From Siphonodentalium dalli (taxonomy: Eukaryota > Mollusca > Scaphopoda > Gadilida > Siphonodentaliidae), in contig CP136062.1 of NCBI GenBank assembly GCA_032622095.1, positions 143,672,351-143,736,350 of the forward strand: DNA of 64,000 nucleotides, written 5' to 3'. Position numbers and translations under genes: made by a program. Under the pieces are notes generated by a model, which worked only from the letters and a program-made list of their open reading frames with translations, made no database searches and was not told where the DNA came from. Position 1 is the first letter of the stretch. Each line of letters begins with the position of its first letter. Shown here one piece after another: positions 43,696 through 55,432 of the stretch.

Positions 43696-45290
43696 AGATT
43701 TGAAATAAAACAGTTCTTTACATTTTCATAAACTTTTTACGGTAGCGCCTCGTAAAAATAAACCTCCGCGCATCTCACTCGAGGAGAAACACCGCACGCT
43801 ACTCAGAACAGTTAACTATTGTATATATACTCCGCAGTATGATCAATGCCAACAGAAAGCGATGGAACATGAACTCTGCATAAAGATTAAACTTCATCTT
43901 CTGTTTGATCATACTCAGGCTCTTCATAAAGGATTTTGCGAATTTTCGTCAGGGAATATAATCACACTATTCTTATTTACGTCAGGGAATATAATCACAC
44001 TATTCTTATTTTACATAATGCCAGAACAAAACAGGTGCATGGAGGCTTTGTGGAACTACACACTGAGAAATAGCTGACACTGCAAAAAAAAAATATATAT
44101 ATAAAGATGTTCATTTTGGCATTAACGGTTTACACATTGATACTGTCTGCTTGCTTTGATGAAAGTTCAGTCTCAATTAGAGATGATAGTCCACGCACAA
44201 TGGTTATCCAAAAAAAAAAAAAACAACAAAAAACAGAAAATCCCAAAAATGAAAGAGGTCCACTGTCAAAAAGTTCTTCTTTTGGAGTCCGATTCAGGGA
44301 GTATATATATGGTAGTTTTGTATCGACGACGAAGCAATATAACTCAACTCATCCTAGTTGTATGTATTACTTCCCCATGTGCATTTTACTCACTTCCATG
44401 CAGACTGAAGGGAAGCGATGTATAGCCAATGATACAATTGTCAATTGTTTGTACCAACGGGAATAAAATAATAAAACCTTTGTTTTTCGGGGTATTGACC
44501 ACCATTGACACATGAGCTGGTCTGTGTGATTTACTATTGAGAATTGGCATTGTTTATTTAAAAAAAACCAAGTTATTCTTGTTCATATCTCCAGCATATG
44601 TATATACATGTATGTTCTCCATAAATGACTCCAAAAACGTTTGCAAGGTTCTTAAAGGATTACTATCCTCATGAAACAACAAAACTCTATCGGAAAGCCA
44701 CCCCTATTGTGATCACAATGATCCAAGTCCCATAAAAATCGCGTAATAAATAAGCCGAGAAATAAATAAATAATACCACCACCGCTTGTCGGCTATCTCC
44801 GTCGCAAAACCTCGCATGACGTCAAGCGAGGTAAACTAATTAAAAAGAGGGAATCGGAGTCGGAGTTAATTATGTCTACCTATATGGCGATGGAAAATCC
44901 GGAATCGACATCAGCGCGTTACTGCGGGCCATATCAATAGCATTGTGTACACATGGTGAATTGTCATCGCGCGGTGAGTTATCTTCACTTGTGATTTGTC
45001 TTAAGTGCTGTTTGGAAAGTTACGGTATTGTTCTGACAAAAAAATATAGAGGGACGATTGAGCGGGGTAGATAACACTTTCATATAAAGCTTATAAAAAC
45101 ACGAGCCGGCATGTGAACTTTATTCGGGTGCGTGTTCGCGATGTTGTTTTAATTTTCCGTATATATGCCCCGAGTGTCCCGTATTTACAATCATTCATTC
45201 ATTCTAGTGACTCTCAGTTAGGCATATGCTGTATTCATTGACAGGATTTCTGAGGGAAACCCGTTGCGCAAAATCAGAAACCGATTACAT
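43696..45290. other. Intergenic; no supported gene
   Basis: A 31-base direct duplication (GTCAGGGAATATAATCACAC ...) occurs at 43950 and 43981. The open frame at 44107-44466 has a hydrophobic start but runs through poly-A low complexity. CCTCGCATGACGTCAAGCGAGG at 44812-44833 is a near-palindrome centred on a CRE-like TGACGTCA. Confidence 0.5.
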
Positions 45291-45294
45291 ATAC

Positions 45295-46133
45295 CAAATA
45301 AAGAGCGTTTAATTTGACGAGTCAGTCATGGTTACGAATACATACAATTGCAGTTAAAGTGGGGAGTGTGTTGGTGAATAATTCACGATGACAACTATTC
45401 TAAGTCGAGTCCCCATTTCCTTCACCATGGCTCAATAAAGAGCGTTCCATGTTAAGAGTTTTCCTAATATGGTACGAATAAAAAGAGTTTAATAAAGCGG
45501 AAATTGCTATGACAATGATGGAAGGATATATAAAGCATGCATATCGGAAGTTCATGTACATGTATTGACCTGTATTGTTGTAATCAGTAAACAATCACTA
45601 GAACAACTGTTCTAAGTCGAGTCCCTTTACCTTGGCGCAATAAAGAGCGTTCACTATTGCGAATAAAGAGCACTTGAATATGTGATTCCATATTAAACCG
45701 GATTATTACCCCTCCTTCAAAACGTTTTATATATGATTGGATGTTTAAACGAACCACGGCGAACATTTATATATTTTATAACCCTATTGTTATGCGTAAT
45801 TGACACATAGAGGTCGATTTATGACCTGGATATTCAATAGACCGCATCGCTAGAGTGCTAGTTTTATAGGCCAATAACCATGCATAGATGCAGTGAATTT
45901 TCATCAGTGACAGTCGGCTAGATTGTTTTGGGGTGGGGGAAGCAATATTCCGAAATATATATAAACACCATATTGCCCAAATATATACATGATTCATAAC
46001 CAAGGAAAAATGAACTTATCATATCATATTGGTAATGAATGACTTGATTATAATTGATTAAATCCGACAGCAATAAACCAATTTTGTGTTGTTTTACCGC
46101 GTTACGATACATTAAAACGAAACGCTCTTTATT
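45295..46133. mobile_element. Possible TIR element with AATAAAGAGCGTT motifs
   Basis: ATAAAGAGCGTTTAA near 45300 and its inverse AACGCTCTTTATTGAC near 46116 could be terminal inverted repeats. Two internal direct copies of an ~45-bp block (AAGTCGAGTCCC ... AATAAAGAGCGTTC) lie at 45402 and 45615. The motif also occurs at 50537, 50580 and 56102, so it is a dispersed family. There is no coding capacity. Confidence 0.45.
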
Positions 46134-46208
46134 GACACACGACTAATGGCATATGGAAATTGGAATGTTTACGAGATGATAATTGCCTAATAACTGTGCA
46201 AGTCTTCG

Positions 46209-46372
46209 CGTATATATGCAATCTTGATATGAGGGTATCACCCCCTCCCCCTGAATCCTGAATACCAGTTAATTCGGGGGTATGTATCCCGCGTACGGCT
46301 TCAAAACACCCTGAATCCCGCGTACCGAAAGGGGGGGGGGGTGATACCCTCTGATATGCATATATAATATAA
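46209..46372. repeat. Hairpin with poly-C/poly-G
   Basis: TATATATGCA...GAGGGTATCACCCCC (46209-46250) pairs with GGGGGTGATACCCTC...TGCATATATA (46330-46372). The interior has a smaller duplication (CTGAATCC, GCGTAC). Confidence 0.8.
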
Positions 46373-46659
46373 CTTGGACTATTCCGGTAACGAAAAAATA
46401 TATATAAACACGAGCACGCGTTTATATAGATAAATGCGCGCAAAACTTAATAATATACGGGCATGGCTTTATAGTAACAACACATCGCGATACATATAAT
46501 AATAGTAATAATAACACGATAAAGACATTTAATTACGAGAAAGGCGATGTTTTCGGCGAAGTTTTGCGTTCGCAGTGTGATAACGCGGCAATCTTCAAAG
46601 GCTGCAATCGACTACATGCAAACTTAAAATACCGCCGTCGCGTATCTATGCGTTGTCAA

Positions 46660-46745
46660 TGAGTTACCACGTGATCGATCACGTGCTATGCTTCTGTTTA
46701 CATGTGACAATCACGTGATCGGGCTGATTATCACGTGACTTCGTC
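46660..46745. promoter_or_regulatory. Cluster of four CACGTG E-boxes
   Basis: CACGTG occurs at 46668, 46680, 46712 and 46732, three of them within ATCACGTGAT/TCACGTGA contexts. The surrounding 46540-46830 is richer in CpG than the neighbourhood. It could be a bHLH-binding (USF/MITF/TFEB-like) element, or just internally repeated sequence. No flanking gene start is recognised. Confidence 0.35.
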
Positions 46746-48165
46746 TACAACAAAATCTTCGGCTAACTTCGTAATTTTTTTTAATCGTTATAAAAATAAC
46801 GATTGGCGGCCGAATATTAGATTATATGCGCCCAATGGACATTTTATATATATATTATCGCTATATTGAAAGAAAATAATATTGTTTTTTCAGGACCGTA
46901 TTCCTTTAATATGATCATACGCTAGCGTAATTATCGAACCAAAGCAAAACCACTCATATGAGGGTAGCTGTGGCTTTTAAATTTGTTTTTTTATTTATCA
47001 AAATTCTGTTCATAGATTCTCTGGTATTCCCTCCAAATACGATTCACATAAGGCTATATTTCCTGGGTTCGTCGAATGAATGGGCCCCAGTCGTAACTTC
47101 GAGTATATATTAGGCAAATCGTACTTCCGGGTAGTCTTGGTCGACAGCTAGACTATTCATGGTTATAAAAACTAGTGCCAACATCAAAGTGAAAATAGTT
47201 ATACCTTGTCGAGATGGGAACGGGAACATCTTTAATGAATTTATCCAATTTATTTCTTTTCTTGACGCTGGGTGCGGCGGAGATACTGTACCGAGAAGCG
47301 TGTCCATTTCATAGCTGTTCATTTCATTCAAAGGTGTCCCCGTGTCGATTTCAACGAAAATCGACGAACAACGTCATCGTGTAACTTTCCCCATTGACCG
47401 AGTTCGTCTGAACCTGCACGAATGTATCTTCTGCTTTGTTCATAATTATGTGTTTCCTTTCGATTCCAGAAAATAGTATATTTATGGATTATCACATGCA
47501 TGTATGTACTATATAGTCTTATGATAACAATTAATTCCTTATTAAATATATGTTATTTCGTGTCGCACAGTAGGCTACCAAGTGATGTGCATTAAATGTC
47601 CACCTTCGCACAGTAGAACGGTAAATTCGTGATGACATTTTTACTATAGTTACTATAGTGTCGTTATTTATTGTGTCTTATTTTCTCAATAAAAGGTAAA
47701 ATAACGCTACGAATGCACTTACATAGTAATTCAATATTCATAATTCTCATTTGCAATACCAGTAATCGAAAGACACAGTAACAAGATTTTCCGATTAGGT
47801 CATTAATGCTTTAAGCCCACCGATCTACTGTGCGACAAAAGCGCTCGCGAAATTCAAAACAGCTGCGTCGTATTAGATAATAATTGGTGACGTCACAAAA
47901 TCAGATATAGTCTATATACGACCCAAAGCGTCTGGCTTTGGTTCGTTATTAAAATACCCATATTAATCGAAAACGTACAGACATTGAGGCCGAATTCGTC
48001 ATCTCCTGTTTAAACCTCCGAGTTTAAACCGGATTTAAACCTACATGGCCGGTCCGAACAAACCGTGTCTAATGGTGAGTATGTGTTGGTTAAGTTGCTA
48101 GCTGATTCGATGAGATGAGAATTCATTCAAACTACCTAATAAATTTAGAGGAAAAACCTGATGTG
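46746..48165. other. No gene seen
   Basis: AT-rich intergenic sequence. The minus-strand open frame at 47110-47331 has no family signal. Confidence 0.5.
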
Positions 48166-48202
48166 CTTTTTTTTTTTTTTTTTTTATAAAAATGCTTTAT
48201 TG
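48166..48202 (-). mobile_element. Poly(A)-tailed 3' end of a retroposed transcript
   Basis: On the minus strand CAATAAAGCATTTTTAT is followed directly by ~19 A residues (poly-T on + at 48167-48185). A polyadenylation hexamer ~12 bases before an encoded A-tract is the mark of a retrocopy or SINE-like insertion. Its 5' extent is unknown. Confidence 0.5.
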
Positions 48203-48742
48203 TATAATATTGTAACACGAGAATCTTCAGCGGCACTTGAGTGAATATTAGAACTGACAATACCATGTTATATCCATTGTATATATTACTAAAAGGGTTA
48301 CCCGCCATAGCCCGGAATAGATAGCATGTAACCAAATCTTTGAAATGTTTTCTATGTAAATAATTATATACACATACATATACACATTAACTGACTTAAT
48401 TGTTTTGTTTATTCTTTAGCAATGTCCAATACTAACATACAAAACATCCGTGGTTCCCCGGCCCCACCAGTAATCGTGCGGCACCACTGCACTACATCAT
48501 TCCATTGATAACGTGGGAATGACTAAGTATCAGTTTGGTGAAATCGGCGGAATTTTTCAAAATTAATTTCGGCGCCCTTCCGCCATGACTGCTATCCCTG
48601 ATCATTATCGGCGTCAATTGGTCAACTTTTAACTGTACAACTATGTGCACAGTATCACGGATATGCCAACATGTACGTGATGACTAAGCATAAGTTTGGT
48701 TGAAAAAGGCAAACATATTATAGTTTTCGGTGCCTATCCCCA

Positions 48743-48882
48743 ATCCCCATCCCTAACCCGGACGATGCCACTTCGGAAAATCAAAACAACACCGTTACGT
48801 TTCATATTGGCACCCCATGATATGATACGTAACGACGTAATATAAAATTCCGAAGTGGCGCCGTCCGGGTTAGGGTGGGGAT
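48743..48882. mobile_element. Hairpin element, ~69-bp arms
   Basis: 48743-48811 and 48814-48882 are imperfect reverse complements almost without a loop. Shared blocks include ATCCC(C)A(T/C)CC, CTAACCCGGACG, GCCACTTCGGAA and GTTACGT. It is MITE-like and non-coding. Confidence 0.8.
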
Positions 48883-51289
48883 AAGAAAATCGTTTTTGGT
48901 TTCCCTTCTCCAGCACCATCGCTGAGCTGGACTGTGCCAATTTGGCGTCTTTAAACCACACCGTTAGTTTCTTTAGATTTATGTATCATCAATACAAATA
49001 TAATATATTTAATCAATAGAGCATGGTTTGGGGTTGACTAATCGGATATAGCGCACAGTGCATGGGGCATCCCATTGGGCACTATACCCGCGTATATGCA
49101 ACGACAAGACATGCTCTATTTATTATCTTCCACGGCATAGTTGGAACATGTATCATGCATAATGCATAACGGCATCGCACCACGTTGTCACCTACATAAA
49201 ATACATGAATGTTCAAAGTACCTCCATGAGAAGTCAATAAAATTGAAGTACAACTCGTTTTACTGAGAATACATGATTATTCTCTTCTATCTAGCTCAAT
49301 CGACATATTTCTGGCGTCTGAGAATAGCACAGCCGTTTGTAATAAATCAACATTGTGTAGATGCTTTCATACACACGATTTTGGCTCTCAAGGTTTACAC
49401 TGATCTGGACTGTGTGAACCTAAACCTAATTAATAAGCAATTTATATGTACATGTGTGTATGGATCGGCTGACTCTGCTCTAAAAATATCAAGAAGTGTC
49501 TCTAACAAAACACACCAAGCAAATTCAAATAATTATCATATGTATAGTTCTTGGAACTGATTCAGTCTACTTCGAGAATAAAATGAGATGACATCTCAGA
49601 TAGTATACATGCCTCAGTCAAAAAGGTTATTGAACAAGCAGCATCATTAAGTTGAGTTTCTAAAAGACACATTATGCTAAGGTATATATTTTATTAGTCA
49701 GAATGGTAACATGTGGCATCGCCAAATTGTGTATCCATATATAACAATAAAACCATAGTCAGAAATGGTAACGCGCTCAAGATCATATATTATATACCCA
49801 TGATTGTAATTATATAATCTTTTTCATTTCTGTTATTTTTAATTGACACAGCTTATCACAAACCAAAAATCAACATTATTAACATAATGTAAACGCCAAT
49901 AAACGAAATTGAAATTCTCAACTACACCTTTTACCGGGATCGTCATCGGGGTCGCACTACAGCTCGGCCTCGGGGTCGCACTACAACTTTATTGTATTCC
50001 AATAATTAACATTCTATAAATAGAACCACCATGCGCTATGGCAGCGCCCAGGCGAAACAAGAATCTGTACATTAGTATACACGCGGCGCGCGTAATAACA
50101 GTCAGGGAGTACACAATTTTGTTTTGTTTGCATAGAAGTTTTAAAAGGCAGTCGTGTTTCTTAAGAAACTAATCACTGAATAAACTTTATGATGGAGTGT
50201 TGCTTATAAAAGGATTTGGCAGTAATAAACTTTGTGGGACAAACAAGATAGCACGACGAAATGCACCAAAGTGGTTTCATTTGTTGAACTTATTATTTAA
50301 GTTAATTTATTAAAGAAACGTGAGGCCTTAGTTGTCGAAAATATTCATATTTGTTCCAATCACCGTAAACAGAAAAACATTAAAATGCATACAGTTTCGT
50401 TCATATATACCATGACTATCGCGTAAACAGCATGTTATCATAAAGACATACTATATTTTACCTAAGCAACAGCCTGATTGTGTTACAGAAGACAGCACAT
50501 TATCAATGCTACTGGCTAATCACACAAAAATGGCATAAACGCTCTTTATTTGTTCCATATCAGGAATTCACCAACAAAGAACGCTCTTTATGTTTACCAT
50601 CATAATATAAACAAACACCAGAAAAGTAACTTTTTATGGTTTTGTTTACATAACAATGGTCAAACAAATGACAATAACATACTGTTTATGCGATATTTCT
50701 TATTTGTATACGGACAAAGTCTGTCTACATTTTGATGTTCTTTCTGTTTGTGGCAGGATACCCACCGCCAAGGCCAACCGTACCATTAAATCAATACTGA
50801 TAAACAAATTAATAAAACGATAATTAGCGCAAGAATTTCTTGAACACTATTTAAATAAACCGAAACGTGCATGTAGTATTAGTAATTTTTCTTTAGAATG
50901 CACGAAAAGCCGAAACTGGTGAATTCAAGGCGAATTCAACCGAATATAGCCACTTTGCAAGTTGAGGTCGCTAATGTTTAATGTTTGACAACAGTGTTCG
51001 TCGTAACGTTTTAATTTAATTTGGATATGCCTCAGTAAATTTAATTGGTGAATACACAATATAATAATGCAGACGTCACTTACTGGTACCCCATCTTCCA
51101 TTAGCGAATACACACAAACTACTTTAAGAATAACAAACAAAGGGTAATAAATAATTATATATAGCTAACATATATATACAAAGTGGTTAACGCATATCTC
51201 GTATCGAGTCTCATGAGTTACATGAATAAAAATGTAATGGCTAACAATAATATTACGGATGACATATATGCCAAAATGCGGTCAAATTC
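48883..51289. other. Intergenic; no supported gene
   Basis: A 95-codon open frame at 49273-49560 shows no domain. GTCGCACTACA with CGGGGTC/CTCGGGGTC is duplicated near 49948-49990. AACGCTCTTTAT motifs lie near 50537 and 50580. Nothing else is supported. Confidence 0.5.
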
Positions 51290-51850
51290 TAAGTTGAGAA
51301 AGGGCCGTAACTCATGTGAAAATAATTGGACAGAACCTATATTTGAACTTAGCCTGTAGCTTTTGCTGGTAAACACACACACCAGCTTAAGGTTCAGATA
51401 AAATAATCCAAACTAGAGTTATCGGTCGGAAACCAAAAATGTTAACGGACGCGTTCAAATTCTAAGTCGTAAAAGGACCGTAACTAATGTACAAATAATT
51501 GGACGGAACCCATATTCGAACTTGGCCTGTATCTTTAGCTGGGAAATACACATACCAACTTTTGTTCAGATCAAATAATCCAAACTGGAGCTATCTGTCG
51601 GAAACCAAAAATGTTAACGGACGGTCATATTTTAAGTCGAAAAAGGGCCGCAACTCATGTCTAAATAATTGGACGGAACCCATATTCGAACGCGGCCTGT
51701 ATTTTTAGCTGGGAAATACACAAACTAACTTTGGTTCAGATCAAATAATCCAAACTGGAGTTATCGATCTGAAACCAAAAATGTTAACGGACGGACGGCT
51801 GGACTGATTTATACATAATACGATATTTTTCAAAAGGCCGTATAAAAAGG
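51290..51850. repeat. ~171-bp minisatellite (same family as 31830-32757, reversed)
   Basis: Units begin GGAC(A/G)GAACC(T/C)ATATT(T/C)GAAC at 51329, 51502 and 51673. They contain GAGTTATCG and CAAAAATGTTAACGGACGG, the reverse complement of the CGTCCGTTAAC start seen at 31884. The array ends CAAAAGGCCGTAT, matching the inverse of 31850. Confidence 0.75.
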
Positions 51851-51890
51851 ATTCGTGTGTAGTATATATATATTTGAGTACTATTCAGTG

Positions 51891-52144
51891 TGATCGTACA
51901 GTGTTTCTTTTACATAAGATTTGATAGCTAAGGCAATCATTTCATTATCTTTACCACTGAGTTCGGGGTCACCAAAAAGAAATTTTTGATCGAATAAATA
52001 CTGAATTGTATTTGTAAATTTCTGAACCGGATCCATTGAGTGGTGTTGATCGGCCATTCACACGAAGTGCATGATACGTAATCTCTTCATCATGACCACA
52101 CCTACAAGGTATCGCATCAGATAGATGATTCCTCTTTTTATCAA
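51891..52144 (-). mobile_element. LINE ORF2 C-terminal fragment
   Basis: The minus strand encodes LSDAIPCRCGHDEEITYHAL, a retroelement zinc-knuckle (CxC...E..H). After a frameshift come LFDQKFLFGDPELSG, KDNEMIALAIKSYVKETLY and a stop at 51891. This is the usual tail of an RT-bearing non-LTR ORF2. It differs in sequence from the LINE at 52754-54060, so it is a second insertion. Confidence 0.55.
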
Positions 52145-52384
52145 ACTGATTTATGTATTGCCTTTGTTGGCTTCACTGTGTCCCCCAATCCAACAGAGAA
52201 ATCCACATTCCACACACCATAAACAAACAGTCAGGCCAACGCTTCACGCAAGGAGACTAGAGCCATACATGACCCGCCCATTGGACAAAGCAGCTAACGA
52301 TTCTCAAATTGATCGTCGCCCAATGAGACATTGGGGTTTGAAAGTATACGTTGTTAACTTATATATATGGCGAAAAACCTATGT

Positions 52385-52445
52385 TAAAGGTACTCACTCC
52401 GATCAGATCCCAGATCACCAAGTTACAACAACAACAACATTTCTT
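52385..52445. repeat. Terminal fragment of AAGGTACTCA..CCGA element
   Basis: AAAGGTACTCACTCCGATCAG followed by a CAACAACAACAAC run resembles the left end of the 61226-61701 element. The rest of this copy is absent or lost. Confidence 0.5.
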
Positions 52446-52753
52446 TAATATACGCTTTTGTTATCAGAATCGTTAATTACAACTGTGTTTATTGTTCAAC
52501 CTCCACAATGGGAGAGCCTCGGTATATACAATATAATACATCAAGATCAACGAGATGAGAGCAAATAGCATGAGGGGTGACTGAGGACAGTGGTGGAGAG
52601 AGTGGGGGAGAGAATGAGATATAGATATAGAGAGAAAGATATAGGGAGACAGATAGAAATATTTAGCTAGGGCATCGAGAGAGTTTAAGTAGCAAGAAGT
52701 TCCAGAACTGGACGCTATAGCAATCGTGGACCGGATGAATGTGATGTATGGCA

Positions 52754-54060
52754 TCACATGTATTGTGTTTGCTGAATCATTTCACTGGCACACATTAGAA
52801 ACATAGCCGTCGAGTGAACAATAGAGTCTGCACAGTAATATGGTAATTTTCCCACTATATCGATGTTTACGCTTCCTAATACTAGCGCCATCAGGTCCTC
52901 GGGTTGCAAGTTGTCCAGATACATATAAACACGAATCCCGTAATAATTAAGTATCCACTCCCAGTATGTGTTGCGTATGGCAATCAAAGTATGCGAACAA
53001 CAAGAAAACATGATGTGTTCTAGTTCATTGTGATATCTGGTGTTGCACAGAATACACAAGGCATTATTATCAAATGTGGTTCTGTTCAGTAATCGGCATA
53101 GATTTTTGAATTTTGGTTTGTTCCGGGGATGTGCCTGCAGGCGAGTCCACACAGTCCAGGGAACTAACGGGTTGTTATGAACTTTAAAAAATATCTTGAA
53201 GAAGGGATCTTCCTTAACAGACGACATCCAAGCATTCCGGTATGATGTTAAAACAGTATCTTTCACAATTCTCTTCCATGTAGTTTTATCAGGAAAAATG
53301 CCTTCATCCAGGTAGCTATAAAGAAATTTTAAAAGTTGATATTTTTGTAGGATGTGGTATATTTCCACAGCGAAACCATTGGATTTTCTTTTATACAGTC
53401 TATATACAAAAACGTTCCTCAAGAATAATTGCAAGGGTATTTGATGTCCAATGGGTAAATGAATGAGACATGATAAGAAGCAGAGTTTCCGTATGTCAAT
53501 TTCCCTTTCCGCCGGTAGAACTCCAAGAAGACCTAGTGAGAGTTTGGTACTAGCACGTTTTGGAAGTGATTGGATATACTTTGCACAAGTTCGAAGAGAC
53601 CTTTCCATGACTGCGATGCTGGTCACTTGGGCAGTGGGCATGATTTCGGTCCCATATAGAGCTTTTGGCATAACAACACATTTAAGAATAATGGACATAG
53701 AAACTGGTGATAGTGATAACAAGTGGGTTCGGGTAATTGTGCCGAAAAATGTTTGTCGCATTTTTGATGAGACGTTAGAAGCGAATGATCGTCTATCAGC
53801 GTATTTGTTTTGAACAATTCCGAGGTGAGTGGCTTCAGTCTGTTCTGGAATAGATTCATTGCCGACCATCCAAATTCGATTAGATTTTGCAAAACAATGC
53901 TTCGACTCATTGAAGACTACAACAGAGCTCTTAGTATTGGAGAAATTGAATCGCCAGAGAGCGCTGAAGTGAAAACATATGTCCAACAGAGTATCTAGAC
54001 CTGCTTTGGAAAGTGATATCAGAGTGATATCATCAGCCGTAGTCGACTATGGTATAAAAG
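52754..54060 (-). mobile_element. 5'-truncated LINE ORF2 (RT C-terminal half)
   Basis: From about 54060 downward the minus strand reads TADDITLISLSKAGLDTLLD (the YxDD catalytic box, first residue changed and a stop just upstream), WRFNFSNTKSSVVVF and ATHLGI. Then come YGTEIMPTAQVTSIAVMERS and LGLLGVLPAEREIDIRKL, and a terminal knuckle CILCNTRYHNELEHIMFSCC before the stop at 52754. The open frame (410 codons from 53986) is intact over this part, so the insertion is fairly young. The N-terminal endonuclease and RT fingers are missing. Confidence 0.85.
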
Positions 54061-54224
54061 TTCCCAAAACGTGTTATTTATCAACATGTTGTTCAACGAA
54101 ATCTGGCCGTATTATCACTTGCGTATCACGAAATTTGGCCGTATTACCACTTGATTTTAGAGTTATCCATCTTCATCCGCAATTTTATCCGAGACGATCG
54201 GTTTGACGACTCTTTTCTGGGCCA

Positions 54225-54400
54225 CAAATTATTACACATTTAAAGAAATAACGAATTTCAAAAATCGATATCTGATCACTTCAAGCTTTGATGGGCGGAT
54301 TCCTCGACTCAAATCAGATATTTGTTCACTCCCGAAGCCAATGAAATAGTCATTTGGGAGCGTTAATTCTGATTATGCATCTTTAACACATTTCGAAAGA
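54225..54400. repeat. Relic of the 61226-61701 element (right arm)
   Basis: Shares CTGGGCCA, AAAATCGATATCT, AGCTTTGATGGG, TTCCTCGACTC and CCCGAAGCCA in order with 61535-61690. Confidence 0.65.
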
Positions 54401-55020
54401 CACAAATAACAATCATTTGGATCAGATGCTCCATTAATACGCCCTCGTAGGGTGTGTATTGGCAAGCATATCTGGCCCTATCGTAGGAGGTGATGGAGTA
54501 CATGTGATTAAAAACGTACTCCGTATTTGCATACCTGGATGGAATAAATGTGATTATAAACGTACTCGGTATTTGCGTACTTGAACCATGTAACGAAGAT
54601 CGACAATGTTGGCCTGATTATTATTCCGCATGCTATTTCATGCACTATTCAGACCTCTAATTCAATAGAAATTAGAACAAATAACAAAGAAAATATACAT
54701 GCCAGCCGAAAACAATTTAATTGTCGAAAAAGAGAATCTAGAAACTGACAGTTTAGTGTATTTGCCGCGAGCTGGCAGCGCATTAACATAATAACGTGTC
54801 AATCCTCAAGGCGTTCGTCGCTTTTTTTGGCAAAGGGTGTGTGGTTATTGGTGTATCAATTCAATGGCCGTTGCGTGTTTACTGATGAACCTTTCAACAA
54901 ATTGGAAAGTATGCGCCATTTGTGAACACATATCATGGTGTGTAAATATTTCATAATTATCATAACTTTAGTTTGGCACGTCCGATTTTTAAAATGCTTT
55001 CTCAAAAGTGCACACTGTGC
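54401..55020. other. No gene seen
   Basis: A short duplicated phrase (GTGATTA(A/T)AAACGTACTC(C/G)GTATTTGC) occurs at 54506 and 54550. Otherwise there is nothing supportable. Confidence 0.5.
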
Positions 55021-55029
55021 ACACATACA

Positions 55030-55432
55030 CACACTATTACATATAATCAACTACATAGCCATTACCTATATACACATATAATCAACTACATAGCCATTAC
55101 CTATATACACAATCAACTACATAGCCATTACCTATATACACATATAATCAACTACATAGCCATTACCTATATACACATATAATCAACTACATAGCCATTA
55201 CCTATATACACATTCAACTACATAGCCATTACCTATATACACATTCAACTACATAGCCATTACCTATATACACATTCAACTACATAGCCATTACCTATAT
55301 ACACATTCAACTACATAGCCATTACCTATATACACATTCAACTACATAGCCATTACCTATATACACATTCAACTACATAGCCATTACCTATATACACATT
55401 CAACTACATAGCCATTACCTATATACACATTG
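55030..55432. repeat. 31-35-bp minisatellite
   Basis: About 12 tandem copies of CAACTACATAGCCATTACCTATATACACAT. The first few have an extra ATAAT (35 bp) and the later ones are a uniform 31 bp. The open frame through it is a by-product of the repeat. Confidence 0.95.

Noticed and set aside
44107-44466. 119-codon ORF with a hydrophobic N-terminus, a TATATAAAG just before it and AATAAA just after
   Set aside because: Tempting as a small secreted protein, but it crosses a poly-A run, a second overlapping frame is equally open, and no cleavage or domain pattern is convincing.
49273-49560. 95-codon plus-strand ORF
   Set aside because: No domain, no splice context, and a length expected by chance in 64 kb.
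54973-55182. 69-codon frame of HYLYTHIINYIAI repeats
   Set aside because: Translation of the 31-35-bp minisatellite.
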